Shown one piece after another: positions 55,702-64,000 of a stretch of DNA of 64,000 nt; positions within the stretch are counted from its first letter, which is position 1; every line of letters begins with the position of its first letter. This DNA comes from Gillisella vitis (lineage in GTDB: Bacteria; Pseudomonadota; Alphaproteobacteria; Rhizobiales; Rhizobiaceae): the NCBI RefSeq assembly GCF_001541345.2, contig NZ_LMVL02000003.1, positions 806,001 through 870,000 of the forward strand. The letters run 5' to 3'. The notes below the pieces were generated by a model, which made no database searches, had not been told where the DNA came from, and was given only the letters and a program-made list of their open reading frames with translations. A program made the position numbers and the translations under genes.

Positions 55702-56055
55702 TCATTTCTTTTCCATGACGCATTGCAGCGGATGCTCGTGCTGCCGCGCGAAGTCCATAACTTGGCTTACCTTGGTTTCGGCGACCTCATAGGTGAAGAC
55801 GCCGCATTCCCCTACCCCGTGGTTGTGTACGTGCAGCATGACGAGGGTTGCCGCTTCCCTGTCCTTTTGGAAGAAACGCTCCAGAATATGGATGACGAAC
55901 TCCATCGGCGTATAGTCATCATTTAGCAGCAGAACGCGATATAAATTGGGCTTCTTGGTTTTCGGCTTCGTGCGCGTGATAACCGACGTGCCCCTGTTTG
56001 GTCCGTCGTTGTTACCTTGCGCTTGCATGACGATCGGTTGCGCGATCATTTCCAT
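55702..56055 (-). CDS. clpS: ATP-dependent Clp protease adaptor ClpS
   Basis: A 117-residue adaptor that delivers N-degron substrates to ClpA. A flexible N-terminus (about 30 residues, ending TKPKTKKP) precedes the core [24 protein letters not shown], in which the NDD and later histidine (HVHNHGVG) form the N-end binding pocket. It starts with ATG at 56055 after GGGAGA; internal ATGs eight bases and more downstream are alternatives. Co-transcribed with clpA. Confidence 0.95.
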   Translation of the reverse strand: MEMIAQPIVMQAQGNNDGPNRGTSVITRTKPKTKKPNLYRVLLLNDDYTPMEFVIHILERFFQKDREAATLVMLHVHNHGVGECGVFTYEVAETKVSQVMDFARQHEHPLQCVMEKK

Positions 56056-56404
56056 CCATTCTCCCGAGTTCCGGCCGCTTCATCGCAAAAGGCGAATCCC
56101 GCCAGACCTCACAGATTCATTAAGGTAGTCCATTTCTCATCGATTTTAAGCCCATAGATACGCACTGCAAAGAGAATTGCGTGTCCGGCCTTAAAAAGGC
56201 ACCCCGGACAAGTCCCGATGCCAACGCAACAGACCTAAAGATAAGTGCCTTACCCGCGTTTTCCAGACCAGCAATCGCAGCACGTTCAATTCCAGCTGAG
56301 ATTACCACCAGATAATCATATTGTCTCCCCAGCAATGCTCCAGGCTGACCATAAGAAAGAGCATGGACATGAGCTGCCAAACCTGGGCTGCACGGGAAGT
56401 AACA
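56056..56404. other. Intergenic region between clpS and phasin gene
   Basis: About 350 bases that must contain the clpS-clpA promoter. A minus-strand frame at 56120-56419 has no Shine-Dalgarno sequence and no family resemblance, so I do not call it. Nothing else was recognised. Confidence 0.4.
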
Positions 56405-56438
56405 ACGAAAAACGGCCATCCCACAGGACGGCCGTTTG
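56405..56438 (-). terminator. Rho-independent terminator of phasin gene
   Basis: AAACGGCCATCC (56410-56421) pairs with GGACGGCCGTTT (56426-56437) with one G-T pair and a CACA loop; on the minus strand TT-CGTTGTT follows. Confidence 0.75.
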
Positions 56439-56460
56439 CAGCGACATCAATAAAAAATGA

Positions 56461-56814
56461 TCAGGCAGCCGCAGCGGCGGACGCGGCTTTCGAAGCCTTG
56501 GCAATAGGAGCCTCGTAAGGCTTGTACGCCGTCTTGGCCAGATCAGCATACATTTCAGTGATCTTGGTCGCTTCCGAGACGAAAGCTTCGTAGGAGCTCT
56601 TGGCGTATTTCGTCTGCAGTTCGAAAACGGTTTCGATGCTGCGGGCAGCGGTCAGCTGCTCCATGAAACCGGCCAGATCCTGGAAGGACTTTTTCGAGTA
56701 ATCCTGGGCTTCAGCAGCGATCGACTGCATGCCCTTGGCAACCTCGGAATAATTCTTCACCATCGAATCGACGGCTTCTTTGCTCTTTTTGTTCACGTCT
56801 TCGAAATTCAACAT
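56461..56814 (-). CDS. Phasin family protein
   Basis: A 117-residue, almost wholly helical protein of the phasin family, which coats polyhydroxyalkanoate granules; some members act in stress. Typical pieces are LNFEDVNKKSKEAVDSMVKNYSEVAKGMQSIAAEAQDYSKKSFQD and SYEAFVSEATKITEMYADLAKTAYKPYEAPIAKA, with an alanine-rich end. AAAGGAG precedes the ATG at 56814. It has its own promoter and terminator, so it is monocistronic. Confidence 0.9.
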   Translation of the reverse strand: MLNFEDVNKKSKEAVDSMVKNYSEVAKGMQSIAAEAQDYSKKSFQDLAGFMEQLTAARSIETVFELQTKYAKSSYEAFVSEATKITEMYADLAKTAYKPYEAPIAKASKAASAAAAA

Positions 56815-56846
56815 AACAGCACTCCTTTTTCCTCTGCTGTCCCAAA

Positions 56847-56876
56847 CCATAGGACAGATTGCTAAATTTGGTCAAG
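56847..56876 (-). promoter_or_regulatory. Sigma-70-type promoter of phasin gene
   Basis: On the minus strand CTTGAC (56876-56871) and CTATGG (56852-56847) are 18 bases apart, matching the alphaproteobacterial housekeeping consensus; the start codon is 33 bases further on. Confidence 0.65.
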
Positions 56877-56926
56877 TCAATTTGTGCAGTGCGGCATCGC
56901 CAAAAGGTTGCATTTTGTCAAGAACG

Positions 56927-56958
56927 AAAAAAGGCGACCCCTTACAAGGCCGCCCTTC
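56927..56958 (-). terminator. Rho-independent terminator of DUF3126 gene
   Basis: On the minus strand AAGGGCGGCC pairs with GGTCGCCTTT (two G-T pairs) and is followed by TTTCG, about 45 bases after the DUF3126 stop. Confidence 0.7.
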
Positions 56959-57004
56959 ATTATCAAATATCGATAAATGCATTCCTTATGAATGCAACCT
57001 GTGA

Positions 57005-57220
57005 TCAAAGATCGACATCCAGAATGGCCATCGAGAAATTGTAGGACAGATCGCCATCCTCGTCATCCTTGAAGACAACGCCGAGAAACTCATCGCCAAC
57101 ATAAACTTCTGCCGAGTCATCCTTGCGCGGGCGCGCCTTTACAGCCATCGTCGGGTTGAAAGTCCGCTTGAAATAAGCGTCAAGCTTCTTGATTTCGTCT
57201 GCTTTCACAAAAATCTCCAT
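57005..57220 (-). CDS. DUF3126 family protein
   Basis: A 71-residue protein of the DUF3126 family, confined to alphaproteobacteria and of unknown function. It reads MEIFVKADEIKKLDAYFKR, then MAVKARPRKDDSAEVYVGDEFLGVV and an acidic DDEDGDLSYNFSMAIL end. The ATG at 57220 is the family-like start; the open frame above it to 57340 is not conserved-looking. Its neighbour cysE is on the same strand, an arrangement seen in other rhizobia. Confidence 0.85.
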   Translation of the reverse strand: MEIFVKADEIKKLDAYFKRTFNPTMAVKARPRKDDSAEVYVGDEFLGVVFKDDEDGDLSYNFSMAILDVDL

Positions 57221-57547
57221 GGATTGTCTGCGCAGCACGAACCTTCGATCCGGCCATGATGCCGCAGCGCTCTCAAAATTCCAGCATGGCGGTGACTGAC
57301 AAACCGCACGAACCATGCTTCGGCGGCCTGCTTGTCGCATGGGCCAAACAGCTGTGTAAAGCCGCGAATATCGATCCGCCCCTGCTTTTAAGGGATAATT
57401 GCTGGAAGCGGAATCGGTTCACTAAAAAATCATCAGGCGGATCCATCCGTGACCGCCAACCAAAGCAGTCCCGGATGTCATCTGCTTCAGGCGCCAGAAT
57501 CTACAAATCCATCGACGGCCCCGCTCATGTGGGCACCCCACAGTCCT
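57221..57547. other. Intergenic region between cysE and DUF3126 gene
   Basis: This 327-base gap is downstream of cysE and upstream of the DUF3126 gene, both on the minus strand. No promoter, terminator or small gene was recognised with confidence. Confidence 0.35.
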
Positions 57548-58396
57548 TCAGCCGTCCTCGGACACCAACTGGTTCATCGACCGGGCCGGTTCCGCACAGC
57601 CGGCTTCGCCGACCACCCGGGCCGGTACGCCTGCCACAGTCTTGCCAGCCGGTACTGGCTTCAGCACCACAGAACCAGCTGCTACGCGCGAACAGCAGCC
57701 GATCTCGATATTGCCGAGCACCTTGGCACCCGCCCCGATGAGCACTCCGTCACCGATCTTTGGATGGCGATCTCCGGTTTCCTTGCCCGTGCCTCCCAAT
57801 GTAACCCCCTGAAGGATCGAGACATTATTACCGATCACGGCAGTGGAACCAACCACAAGCCCGGTGGCATGATCCAGGAATATTCCCCTGCCCATCGGTG
57901 CAGCCGGATTGATATCCGTCTGAAAGACACTGGAGGACCGGCTTTGCAAATAGAGCGCAAAATCGCGCCTGCCCTTGTTCCAAAGCCAGTTTGCCAGCCG
58001 ATGGGTCTGGATCGCGTGAAACCCTTTGAAATACAGCACGGGCTCGATAAAGCGCAGACATGCAGGGTCACGGTCATAATAGGCCTGAATATCGACGCGC
58101 AGCACCGCACCCCATTCCGGCCAATCGCTCAGCATTTCCTCGAAGGTCTGACGCAAGAGACTGGATTGCAGGTCGGCATGGTCGAGCCGTTCACAAATCC
58201 GGTAGATGACGCTGTCTTCCAGTGAACGGTGGTTCAGCACGGTTGAATAGAGGAAGGCCGCCAGAAGCGGATCATGCTCGGCGGCGCTGCGCGCCTCCTG
58301 GCGCATGCTGTCCCAGATCGGGTCCATAGGCTTGATCATCTCGCGCACCGCAAGATCGTGCATGACAGCCATTGCAATCTCCTCATTGACGTTCAT
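57548..58396 (-). CDS. cysE: Serine O-acetyltransferase
   Basis: Acetylates serine with acetyl-CoA, the committed step of cysteine synthesis. The 282-residue protein has an N-terminal helical domain (DPIWDSMRQEARSAAEHDPLLAAFLYSTVLNH) and a C-terminal left-handed beta helix with DINPAAPMGRGIFLDHATGLVVGSTAVIGNNVSILQGVTLGGTGKETGDRHPKIGDG. The catalytic Asp-His pair is in this last region. The N-terminus may begin a few codons later. Divergent from an enoyl-CoA hydratase gene 48 bases away. Confidence 0.95.
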   Translation of the reverse strand: MNVNEEIAMAVMHDLAVREMIKPMDPIWDSMRQEARSAAEHDPLLAAFLYSTVLNHRSLEDSVIYRICERLDHADLQSSLLRQTFEEMLSDWPEWGAVLRVDIQAYYDRDPACLRFIEPVLYFKGFHAIQTHRLANWLWNKGRRDFALYLQSRSSSVFQTDINPAAPMGRGIFLDHATGLVVGSTAVIGNNVSILQGVTLGGTGKETGDRHPKIGDGVLIGAGAKVLGNIEIGCCSRVAAGSVVLKPVPAGKTVAGVPARVVGEAGCAEPARSMNQLVSEDG

Positions 58397-58444
58397 CTTC
58401 CATTATATAGATGATCTATCGATCAGACCAGATGGGGGCATGAG

Positions 58445-59248
58445 ATGAAAAAAGCGCGGACCTTTGCGGATAACGGCATAAGGGTGGCCGGACAAAATGG
58501 CATTGGCGCGCTGATTATCGATAATCCAACCCGCAAGAATGCGATTACCCAGGCCATGTGGCGCGCCATTCCCCCGGCACTGGACTGGCTGATTGCCGAG
58601 GCCGGGGTTCATTGCATCGTCATGACAGGCGGTGGCCAAACCGATTTCAGCGCCGGTGCCGACATTTCCGAATTCGACGCCGTGCGCAATGACAGCCGTC
58701 AGGCGCGGATCTACGAGGCTGACAATAGTGCCGCTTTCGCAGCCATCCGTGAGGCGCGGGTGCCGGTCATCGCTTCGCTTCGCGGGGTTTGCTATGGTGG
58801 GGCCTTCGGGCTTGCCGCCGCCGCCGATATCAGGATCGCCGACGACACCGCAATCTTCGCCATACCCGCCGCCCGGCTTGGCCTGGCCTATCCGGCAGAT
58901 GCCGTTGCCGACCTCAGCCGGACGCTGGGCAGCCAGATCGCCCGGCGTGCGCTTTTTACCGGCCAGGCATTTCCTGCCGACTCCCTGTTGAGCTGCGGCT
59001 TTCTGGGCGAGCTCGTCGCCCCTCAAGCTCTTGACGGTGCTGCCTTTTCGCTGGCAGAAACCATTGCCGCCAATGCTCCACTGTCTATCCACGCTGCCAA
59101 GCTGGCGCTGCGGGCAACGGAAAGCCAGGACGACAGCCTGCTGAGTGAGGCCGCTGTTCTTGGCTCCACCACGTTTGAAAGCGCCGACTACCGCGAAGGC
59201 CGCGCGGCCTTTCGCGAAAAACGCCAACCGATCTTTACCGGAGAATAG
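58445..59248 (+). CDS. Enoyl-CoA hydratase/isomerase family protein
   Basis: A 267-residue crotonase-fold protein. The acyl-CoA oxyanion-hole segments are IDNPTRKNAIT, FSAGADISEF and GVCYGGAFGLAAAADIRIA. The first catalytic glutamate of true hydratases usually follows the last segment; whether it is present is unclear (AIFAIPAARLGL), so a hydratase, isomerase or hydrolase activity is all that can be said. It is convergent with the alpha/beta hydrolase gene six bases away. Confidence 0.85.
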   Translation: MKKARTFADNGIRVAGQNGIGALIIDNPTRKNAITQAMWRAIPPALDWLIAEAGVHCIVMTGGGQTDFSAGADISEFDAVRNDSRQARIYEADNSAAFAAIREARVPVIASLRGVCYGGAFGLAAAADIRIADDTAIFAIPAARLGLAYPADAVADLSRTLGSQIARRALFTGQAFPADSLLSCGFLGELVAPQALDGAAFSLAETIAANAPLSIHAAKLALRATESQDDSLLSEAAVLGSTTFESADYREGRAAFREKRQPIFTGE

Positions 59249-59254
59249 AAACGT

Positions 59255-60040
59255 CTACCGGCCATCCAGCTCTGCGTAAAATTCCAGAACGGCCTGTTTA
59301 AACACCCTATCGCCAACCGCCAGCATATGGTCGCGCTTGGGAATATCGAGTGCGCGGGCATTGGGCATCAGCGCCGCCAGTTCGTGTGGCGATCCGGCGA
59401 TATCATCCACCGTGCCGACGCCGATCAGAACAGGCATGGTGATTGTAGCAAGCTCGGCTGCGGACACCAGATCGCGCGACGTTGAAATACAGGCGGCAAG
59501 CGCCAGCCGGTCGCTGCGGGTCTGTTCGGCAAAGGCGCGAAACATCCGGCCACGCTCATGGGTCACATCATCAAGCGAAGGAGCCAGCAGCGCATCGGCA
59601 ATCGGGTCCCAATCGCCGACCCCAGTGGATATGCCGATACCAAGCCCGCCAAACACCAGTGAGCGGACCCGCTGCGGAAAATCCAGCGCCATGAAAGCCG
59701 AGATCCGGGCGCCCATGGAATATCCCATGACATGCGCTTCAGACACACCAAGATGATCGAGCAGGGCTGCGGCATCCGCTGCCATGTTTTCAGGGTGATA
59801 GACTTCCGCTTCATGCGGCTTGTCACTCTGGCCATGGCCGCGATTGTCGAGTGCAATCACCCGGTAGCCGGCATCGCCCAGCGTCTTCAGCCAGCCAGGA
59901 TGCACCCAATTGACCAGGGCGCTGGAGGCAAACCCATGGATCAGCAGAACCGCCGGGCCAGACGGATCGCCCTCATCGAAATAGGCGATCTCCAGACCGT
60001 CATGACGAAAGCGGGAAAAGGCGGGGGCGTTCAAATTCAT
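59255..60040 (-). CDS. Alpha/beta-fold hydrolase
   Basis: A 261-residue alpha/beta hydrolase. VLLIHGFASS (31-40) is the oxyanion turn, the nucleophile is Ser108 in GYSMGAR, and the histidine is in PKRDHMLAVGD near the C-terminus. ALDNRGHGQSDKP is typical of the esterase/lipase and dienelactone-like branch; the substrate is unknown. The ATG at 60040 (MNLNAPAFS) was chosen; upstream in-frame codons have no Shine-Dalgarno sequence. Convergent with the enoyl-CoA hydratase gene. Confidence 0.85.
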   Translation of the reverse strand: MNLNAPAFSRFRHDGLEIAYFDEGDPSGPAVLLIHGFASSALVNWVHPGWLKTLGDAGYRVIALDNRGHGQSDKPHEAEVYHPENMAADAAALLDHLGVSEAHVMGYSMGARISAFMALDFPQRVRSLVFGGLGIGISTGVGDWDPIADALLAPSLDDVTHERGRMFRAFAEQTRSDRLALAACISTSRDLVSAAELATITMPVLIGVGTVDDIAGSPHELAALMPNARALDIPKRDHMLAVGDRVFKQAVLEFYAELDGR

Positions 60041-60443
60041 CACAATCGGTCCAGTTTGAGTGTCGATCAAGGCGGCGTGACCCGGCCCGCCGCCCCACAA
60101 CATGCCATCCCCAATCTGCCAACAAGGGCAGGAAGACGCCAGACATCCGCAAGGGTTGCGATACGCAGTAGCCCTGCTGCATAAGTCGTAACCCCTGTAG
60201 GGTTCAAGAGTTTATCTGCCCATAGCCCTGCAAAGGCACAGCAATTCTGTAAAAACAATCGGCAGCGCCTTGCATTGGCTCTACCCATTTCAAAAAAAGG
60301 CGGCTAATGTCCGTCGCAACCCAATCGCGGTGCATGGCGCTAGCAGAGATGCGGATCGCGCGCCATAAACGTTTCATCTTCAGTTGAGTTTCCCGGCCTT
60401 GCAGGCCTTGGAAACTGGGCAACAAGGCATTCGGAGCATAGAC
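60041..60443. other. Intergenic region between divergent genes
   Basis: About 400 bases between the alpha/beta hydrolase and the zinc-finger gene, which must include both promoters. A minus-strand frame at 60204-60578 lies partly antisense to the zinc-finger gene and is not gene-like. I saw no RNA gene. Confidence 0.4.
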
Positions 60444-60689
60444 ATGGCCGGTCATTCCATTCCCCACTTCCAGAACGACGGCGGACATCGGCTTGTCGAA
60501 ATCGGCGTCAAGGAATTCATGTGCACCGGCGCGTCCGTTCCTTTCGATCATCCGCATATCTTCATCGACCTTGGCCATGACACCGAGAAGGTCTGCCCCT
60601 ACTGCTCAACGCTCTATCGTTATAACAGCAGCCTGAAGGCAACCGAAACCAACCCCGCAGGCTGCGTCTTTCACGTCAAGGCAGCCTGA
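60444..60689 (+). CDS. Zinc-finger CHCC-type protein (NDUFS6-like)
   Basis: An 81-residue protein of the CHCC zinc-finger family related to mitochondrial complex I subunit NDUFS6. The ligands are Cys27, His36, Cys51 and Cys54, with the standard spacing C-x8-H-x14-C-x2-C. In alphaproteobacteria such proteins are accessory to complex I. GGAG precedes the ATG at 60444. The FAD monooxygenase gene follows on the same strand after 38 bases. Confidence 0.88.
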   Translation: MAGHSIPHFQNDGGHRLVEIGVKEFMCTGASVPFDHPHIFIDLGHDTEKVCPYCSTLYRYNSSLKATETNPAGCVFHVKAA

Positions 60690-60727
60690 GCGGCTCTCAG
60701 CGACGCGCCAGCGATCGGATTATCATC

Positions 60728-61906
60728 ATGCCCACGAAAACCGTGGCAATTGTCGGCGGCGGCATAGCCGGTCTCGCCGCGTCCTTGTGCTTTGCCCGCG
60801 TGGGTATTGCGACCCGGATTTTTGAGAAAAGCCCGCAATTGCTTGAGGTCGGCGCCGGCCTGCAACTGACGCCAAACGTCACCTGGATTCTCGACGAACT
60901 CGGTGTTCTCGAAAACCTGCGCGTACGCTGGCATGAGCCGGATGTGGTGGCGCTCGCCTCAGGCATCAGCTTGAAACGCCTTTGTAACGTGCCGGTTGGC
61001 GCCCATGCGAAATCCCGTTGGCAGGCACCCTACGGTGTTCTGCATCGCGCTACGCTGCAACAGGCTTTGCTGGATGCCGTGGCGCAAAATCCGCTTTGCT
61101 CTCTGACATTGGACCAGAGGGTCGAAAGCCCCGATGCGCAAATCCTGCGAGATCCGCAAACTGGCGAACGTCCCGACCTGCTGATCGCCGCCGATGGCGT
61201 CTGGTCCCGGCTGCGCAATTTCGTCGCCGGTGGCCCGGACGTGTCCTTCAGCGGCAGCATTGCCTGGCGCATCACTCTCCCTCAAGCCGAAGCCCCCGCC
61301 TTTCTAGACCGCCAGTCAGTCACGGCATTTCTGGGGCCGAATGCCCATATGGTCACCTACCCCTTGCGCGATACCGACAGTATCAACATCGTGGCCATCG
61401 GCGCAGGCGTCGATCCCGGCGAAGGATGGGCGGCACAAACGCAGGATGCTCAAGCCCTGCTGCTGGAGCGGGCCTTCAAAGGCTGGAATAGCGATATCTG
61501 CACCATGCTGGCGAATGCCAAGAGCAACATGACCTTCTGGCCGCTGTTTCAGGCTGGTAATGGCCGTTGGCACAATGACAGGGATCTGGTGCTGATCGGT
61601 GATGCCGCCCATGCCATGCTCCCCTTCTCGGCCCAGGGTGCAGCCATGGCCATCGAAGACGCTTTCGAACTTGCCGACCTCGTCTCCAGCCGGGTCATCC
61701 CCCAGGCGCTCGCGGCTTATGAGGCCAGTCGGCAAAAACGGGTCAGCGCCGTGCGCAAACGCGGGGCAATCAACAAATTCGCCTATCACGCCAAGGGGCC
61801 GCTGCAAATCGGGCGCGACGTCCTCTTGTCCTTACGGTCTTCCGATCGCTTTGCCCGCGATCTCGACTGGCTCTACGGCTACCGGCCTGCTGTCCAGGCT
61901 CGGTGA
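60728..61906 (+). CDS. FAD-dependent monooxygenase (aromatic hydroxylase type)
   Basis: A 392-residue class A flavoprotein monooxygenase, akin to salicylate and 3-hydroxybenzoate hydroxylases. The FAD-binding Rossmann fold is VAIVGGGIAGLAAS (residues 6-19), the DG motif is LIAADGVWSRLR, and the second FAD site is VLIGDAAHAMLPFSAQGAAMAIEDA. The substrate is unknown; no ring-cleavage genes are nearby. A 10-bp hairpin (TGACCCGGAA with TTCCGGGTCA, 61941-61964) lies between its end and the end of metC. Confidence 0.87.
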   Translation: MPTKTVAIVGGGIAGLAASLCFARVGIATRIFEKSPQLLEVGAGLQLTPNVTWILDELGVLENLRVRWHEPDVVALASGISLKRLCNVPVGAHAKSRWQAPYGVLHRATLQQALLDAVAQNPLCSLTLDQRVESPDAQILRDPQTGERPDLLIAADGVWSRLRNFVAGGPDVSFSGSIAWRITLPQAEAPAFLDRQSVTAFLGPNAHMVTYPLRDTDSINIVAIGAGVDPGEGWAAQTQDAQALLLERAFKGWNSDICTMLANAKSNMTFWPLFQAGNGRWHNDRDLVLIGDAAHAMLPFSAQGAAMAIEDAFELADLVSSRVIPQALAAYEASRQKRVSAVRKRGAINKFAYHAKGPLQIGRDVLLSLRSSDRFARDLDWLYGYRPAVQAR

Positions 61907-61940
61907 ATTCCCCGGCAAGTCAGTGATTTTCCGATCGTGT

Positions 61941-61964
61941 TGACCCGGAATCAATTCCGGGTCA
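61941..61964. other. Hairpin between convergent monooxygenase and metC genes
   Basis: TGACCCGGAA and TTCCGGGTCA form a perfect 10-bp stem with loop TCAA, without a U-tract on either side. It may help end both converging transcripts with Rho. Confidence 0.6.
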
Positions 61965-61969
61965 GGCGA

Positions 61970-63160
61970 TTAGGCTGTGGCGGCCGCCGCAAAACCGCGC
62001 TCCAGATCCGCCTGGAGATCGGCAACATCTTCAAGTCCGATCTGAAGACGAATCAATGGCCCGCCTGCGGGCGGCTTGGCGATGACGCGGTCGCCGACAT
62101 TGGCCAATACCGCCAGGCTTTCGTAACCACCCCACGACCATCCGAGACCGAAAATCTGCAAGGCATCGAGAAAGGCATACGCCTTCCGCTTGAACTGCGC
62201 CGGATCGCTTTCCGCCAGCACAAAGGAAAATATCCCCGACGCGCCTTTAAAATCGCGTTTCCAGATATCATGACCGGGAAAACTGGGCAGGGCCGGATGC
62301 AAGACCCGCGCAACATCATCTCTCGTCTCCAGCCATTCGGCCACGGCACGAGCACTGCGATCATGATGGGCAAGCCTGACCGCCATGGTTCTGAGACCAC
62401 GCAGAACCATATAGCTGTCTTCTGCCGAACCGCAGAGGCCCATGGCGCCATTGGCAGCTATAAGGCGCGGCCAGCAGGCCGCATTGGCCGAAACCGTCCC
62501 CATCAGAATATCAGAATGGCCAGCCGGATATTTGGTTGATGCCTGCATGGAAATATCGACACCGAAATCCAGCGGCCGGAAGTAAAGCGGCGTAGCCCAG
62601 GTATTGTCCATGCTGACCACAGCGCCATGGCTATGAGCAATGTCAGCCAGAAGGCGAATATCCTGCATTTCGAATGTATTGCTGCCAGGAGCCTCGGCGT
62701 GAACCAGCTTTGTATTGGCACGCATCAGCGATGCTATACCTGCACCAATGGCGGGATCGTAATATTCGACCTCGACACCCATCCGCTTCAACATTGTATC
62801 GCAAAAATGCCGGGCCGGGTCATAGACCGAGTCGACGATCAGCGCATGATCGCCCGGCGATAGAAAGGCCAGAAAAGGGACAGTAATCGCAGCGAGGCCG
62901 GAGGGCAGTATAATCGTTCCAGCTGACCCTTCCAGCACGTCGATCGCATCGCAAAGCGCGTCCGTCGTCGGTGTGCCGCGGGTGCCATAGGTATATTTCT
63001 GCGTCCGTGTTTCCATGCTTTCCGCAGTCGGAAACAGCACCGTCGATGCCTTGACGATCGGCGGATTGACAAAACCATGGTAGCTTGAGGGATCATGGCC
63101 GATATGGCACAATTTTGTATTGGTGCCAGCGCTCGTCAACCAGTCTTTTTTGTCGGACAT
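61970..63160 (-). CDS. metC: Cystathionine beta-lyase
   Basis: A PLP enzyme that cleaves cystathionine to homocysteine, pyruvate and ammonia in methionine synthesis. The 396-residue protein belongs to the Cys/Met metabolism PLP family: YTYGTRGTPTTDAL, VYDPARHFCDTMLKRMGVEVEYYDP, SMDNTWATPLYFRP, with the PLP lysine at Lys210 in ASTKYPAGHSDI. In rhizobia this gene regularly lies beside the aap general amino-acid transporter operon, as here, divergent from aapJ. Confidence 0.94.
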   Translation of the reverse strand: MSDKKDWLTSAGTNTKLCHIGHDPSSYHGFVNPPIVKASTVLFPTAESMETRTQKYTYGTRGTPTTDALCDAIDVLEGSAGTIILPSGLAAITVPFLAFLSPGDHALIVDSVYDPARHFCDTMLKRMGVEVEYYDPAIGAGIASLMRANTKLVHAEAPGSNTFEMQDIRLLADIAHSHGAVVSMDNTWATPLYFRPLDFGVDISMQASTKYPAGHSDILMGTVSANAACWPRLIAANGAMGLCGSAEDSYMVLRGLRTMAVRLAHHDRSARAVAEWLETRDDVARVLHPALPSFPGHDIWKRDFKGASGIFSFVLAESDPAQFKRKAYAFLDALQIFGLGWSWGGYESLAVLANVGDRVIAKPPAGGPLIRLQIGLEDVADLQADLERGFAAAATA

Positions 63161-63598
63161 CCGCTATAACTGCCTTTTTCACGTGCTGGCCGCCTGCCTG
63201 ATCGAGCAACTTGCCAAGAGTTATGACTATCGAAAATAGCGGCGCAATCCACCTCGTTATGGGTTTATCGCCGCCGCTTCTCCACTTCTTTTTTTGAACA
63301 GGCCAGCCAAGCATGGTCAAGCCTTCCCGCGTCACCGGGACAATGAAATTCAACGGCGCCATTTAGACTAATTTTTCATCATCAACTGCGGCTTTCCTGT
63401 GTTGTAGGCCTATTTTATGAGCAAAAAAATTGAATTGCCACTTTTCGACGCAATTTCCACCCATCAACACTTGACCATGAACCCATTTATGAATGTGATG
63501 GGCTTGCTAGGGTCACAACCCGGGCACCGGTGCATGGAGAGGGGCAAGAGCCGTGTCAGGCACCGGAGGGAAGACAAACAGAAAAAAGGTTGGGAAAC
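63161..63598. other. Divergent control region between metC and aapJ
   Basis: This 438-base gap holds the promoters of both genes. No sigma-54 site or riboswitch was seen. Small frames here (63093-63362 minus, 63417-63602 plus) overlap the regulatory region and read as chance. Confidence 0.4.
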
Positions 63599-64000
63599 AT
63601 GAAAAAGACGCTCCTGTCAGTTGCGCTTGGCGCTGCGGCATTTGGTTTTGGCGCATCAGCAGCCTCGGCCGACACGCTGAGCGATGTTAAGGCAAAAGGC
63701 TTTGTTCAATGCGGCGTCAGCCAGGGCATTCCGGGATTTTCCGCTCCGAATGACAAGGGCGACTGGTCGGGTCTGGATGTCGATTACTGCCGCGGCATTG
63801 CTGCCGCCGTTTTCGGCGACGCCTCCAAGGCCAAGTTTACGCCGCTTTCCAGTAAAGACCGATTCCCCGCATTGCAGTCGGGTGAAGTCGATGTGCTGAC
63901 GCGTAACACCACCTGGACGATCAGCCGCGACACCTCACTCGGCTTCAACTTCCGCACCGTCAACTATTATGACGGCCAGGGCTTCATGGCGAAAAAGAGC
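63599..64000 (+). CDS. aapJ: General L-amino acid ABC transporter substrate-binding protein, 5' part
   Basis: The first 134 codons of a periplasmic binding protein; the rest is beyond the window. A signal peptide covers about residues 1-23 (ending ASAADT). The mature part matches AapJ: VKAKGFVQCGVSQGIPGFSAPNDKGDWSGLDVDYCRGIAAAVFGD, then FPALQSGEVDVLTRNTTWTISRD. AapJ is the binding component of the broad-range AapJQMP importer, important in nodulating rhizobia. It lies next to metC, the usual rhizobial context. Confidence 0.93.
   Translation, partial: MKKTLLSVALGAAAFGFGASAASADTLSDVKAKGFVQCGVSQGIPGFSAPNDKGDWSGLDVDYCRGIAAAVFGDASKAKFTPLSSKDRFPALQSGEVDVLTRNTTWTISRDTSLGFNFRTVNYYDGQGFMAKKS

Noticed and set aside
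56120..56419. A 99-codon minus-strand frame between clpS and the phasin gene
   Set aside because: It overlaps the phasin terminator and lacks a ribosome-binding site or family features.
60204..60578. A 124-codon minus-strand frame ahead of the zinc-finger gene
   Set aside because: Partly antisense to the zinc-finger gene and not conserved-looking.
63417..63602. A 61-codon plus-strand frame just before aapJ
   Set aside because: Lies in the leader of aapJ, overlaps its start out of frame, and has no family resemblance.

Overview
The window is chromosomal DNA of a Rhizobiaceae bacterium in the Agrobacterium/Allorhizobium/Rhizobium group. Evidence for this is protein content and gene order: the alphaproteobacterial rpsB-tsf-pyrH-frr-uppS-cdsA-rseP-bamA-lpxD-fabZ-lpxA-lpxI-lpxB cluster, clpS-clpA, an EipB homologue, metC next to aapJ, DUF1127 and DUF3126 small proteins, a rhizobial-type small RNA with anti-Shine-Dalgarno loops, and CTTGAC/CTATGG-like promoters. 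I cannot name the species from the sequence alone. No insertion sequence, phage, CRISPR array or origin was seen. Nearly all of the window is densely packed, orthodox chromosome.

Layout. 1-16.5 kb: a truncated aminotransferase, sthA, an MBL-fold hydrolase, tig, tRNA-Leu(UAG) with a perfect 19-bp palindrome behind it, a two-gene membrane operon, a small RNA with three CUCCUCCC loops, a DUF1127 gene, a degQ-rarA-MOSC operon, two small conserved proteins, an asparaginase fused to a bulb-lectin-like domain, a PilZ protein and a Tat-exported cpdB. 16.5-20 kb: hlyU-like gene, a GT2 glycosyltransferase, an AT-rich non-coding stretch, ilvA. 20-28.3 kb: a guanidine assimilation operon. It starts with a textbook sigma-54 promoter and a guanidine-I (ykkC) riboswitch, followed by a three-gene ABC importer, two DUF1989 proteins (carboxyguanidine deiminase pair) and a biotin-dependent urea/guanidine carboxylase. 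28.4-34.5 kb: an RBBP9-like hydrolase whose only good start codon is ATA, an EamA exporter, a rhizobial hypothetical, and glutathione-dependent formaldehyde detoxification (adhC ... fghA) with three genes inserted between the two enzymes.

34.5-48.1 kb, all on the minus strand: lipid A synthesis, outer-membrane assembly, phospholipid and undecaprenyl synthesis, and translation factors, transcribed from rpsB towards lpxB. 48.1-64 kb: eipB, ridA, a GDPD, a GNAT/DUF482 protein, a HIT protein, an azlCD exporter pair, clpA/clpS, a phasin, DUF3126, cysE, an enoyl-CoA hydratase, an alpha/beta hydrolase, a zinc-finger protein, an FAD monooxygenase, metC and the start of aapJ.

The most interesting items are the combined nitrogen (sigma-54) and ligand (riboswitch) control of the guanidine operon, which lacks a neighbouring allophanate hydrolase; the asparaginase-lectin fusion; the triple anti-SD small RNA; and the ATA start. 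The guanidine pathway and the small-RNA type are known biology; the lectin fusion is the item I am least able to match to something described.
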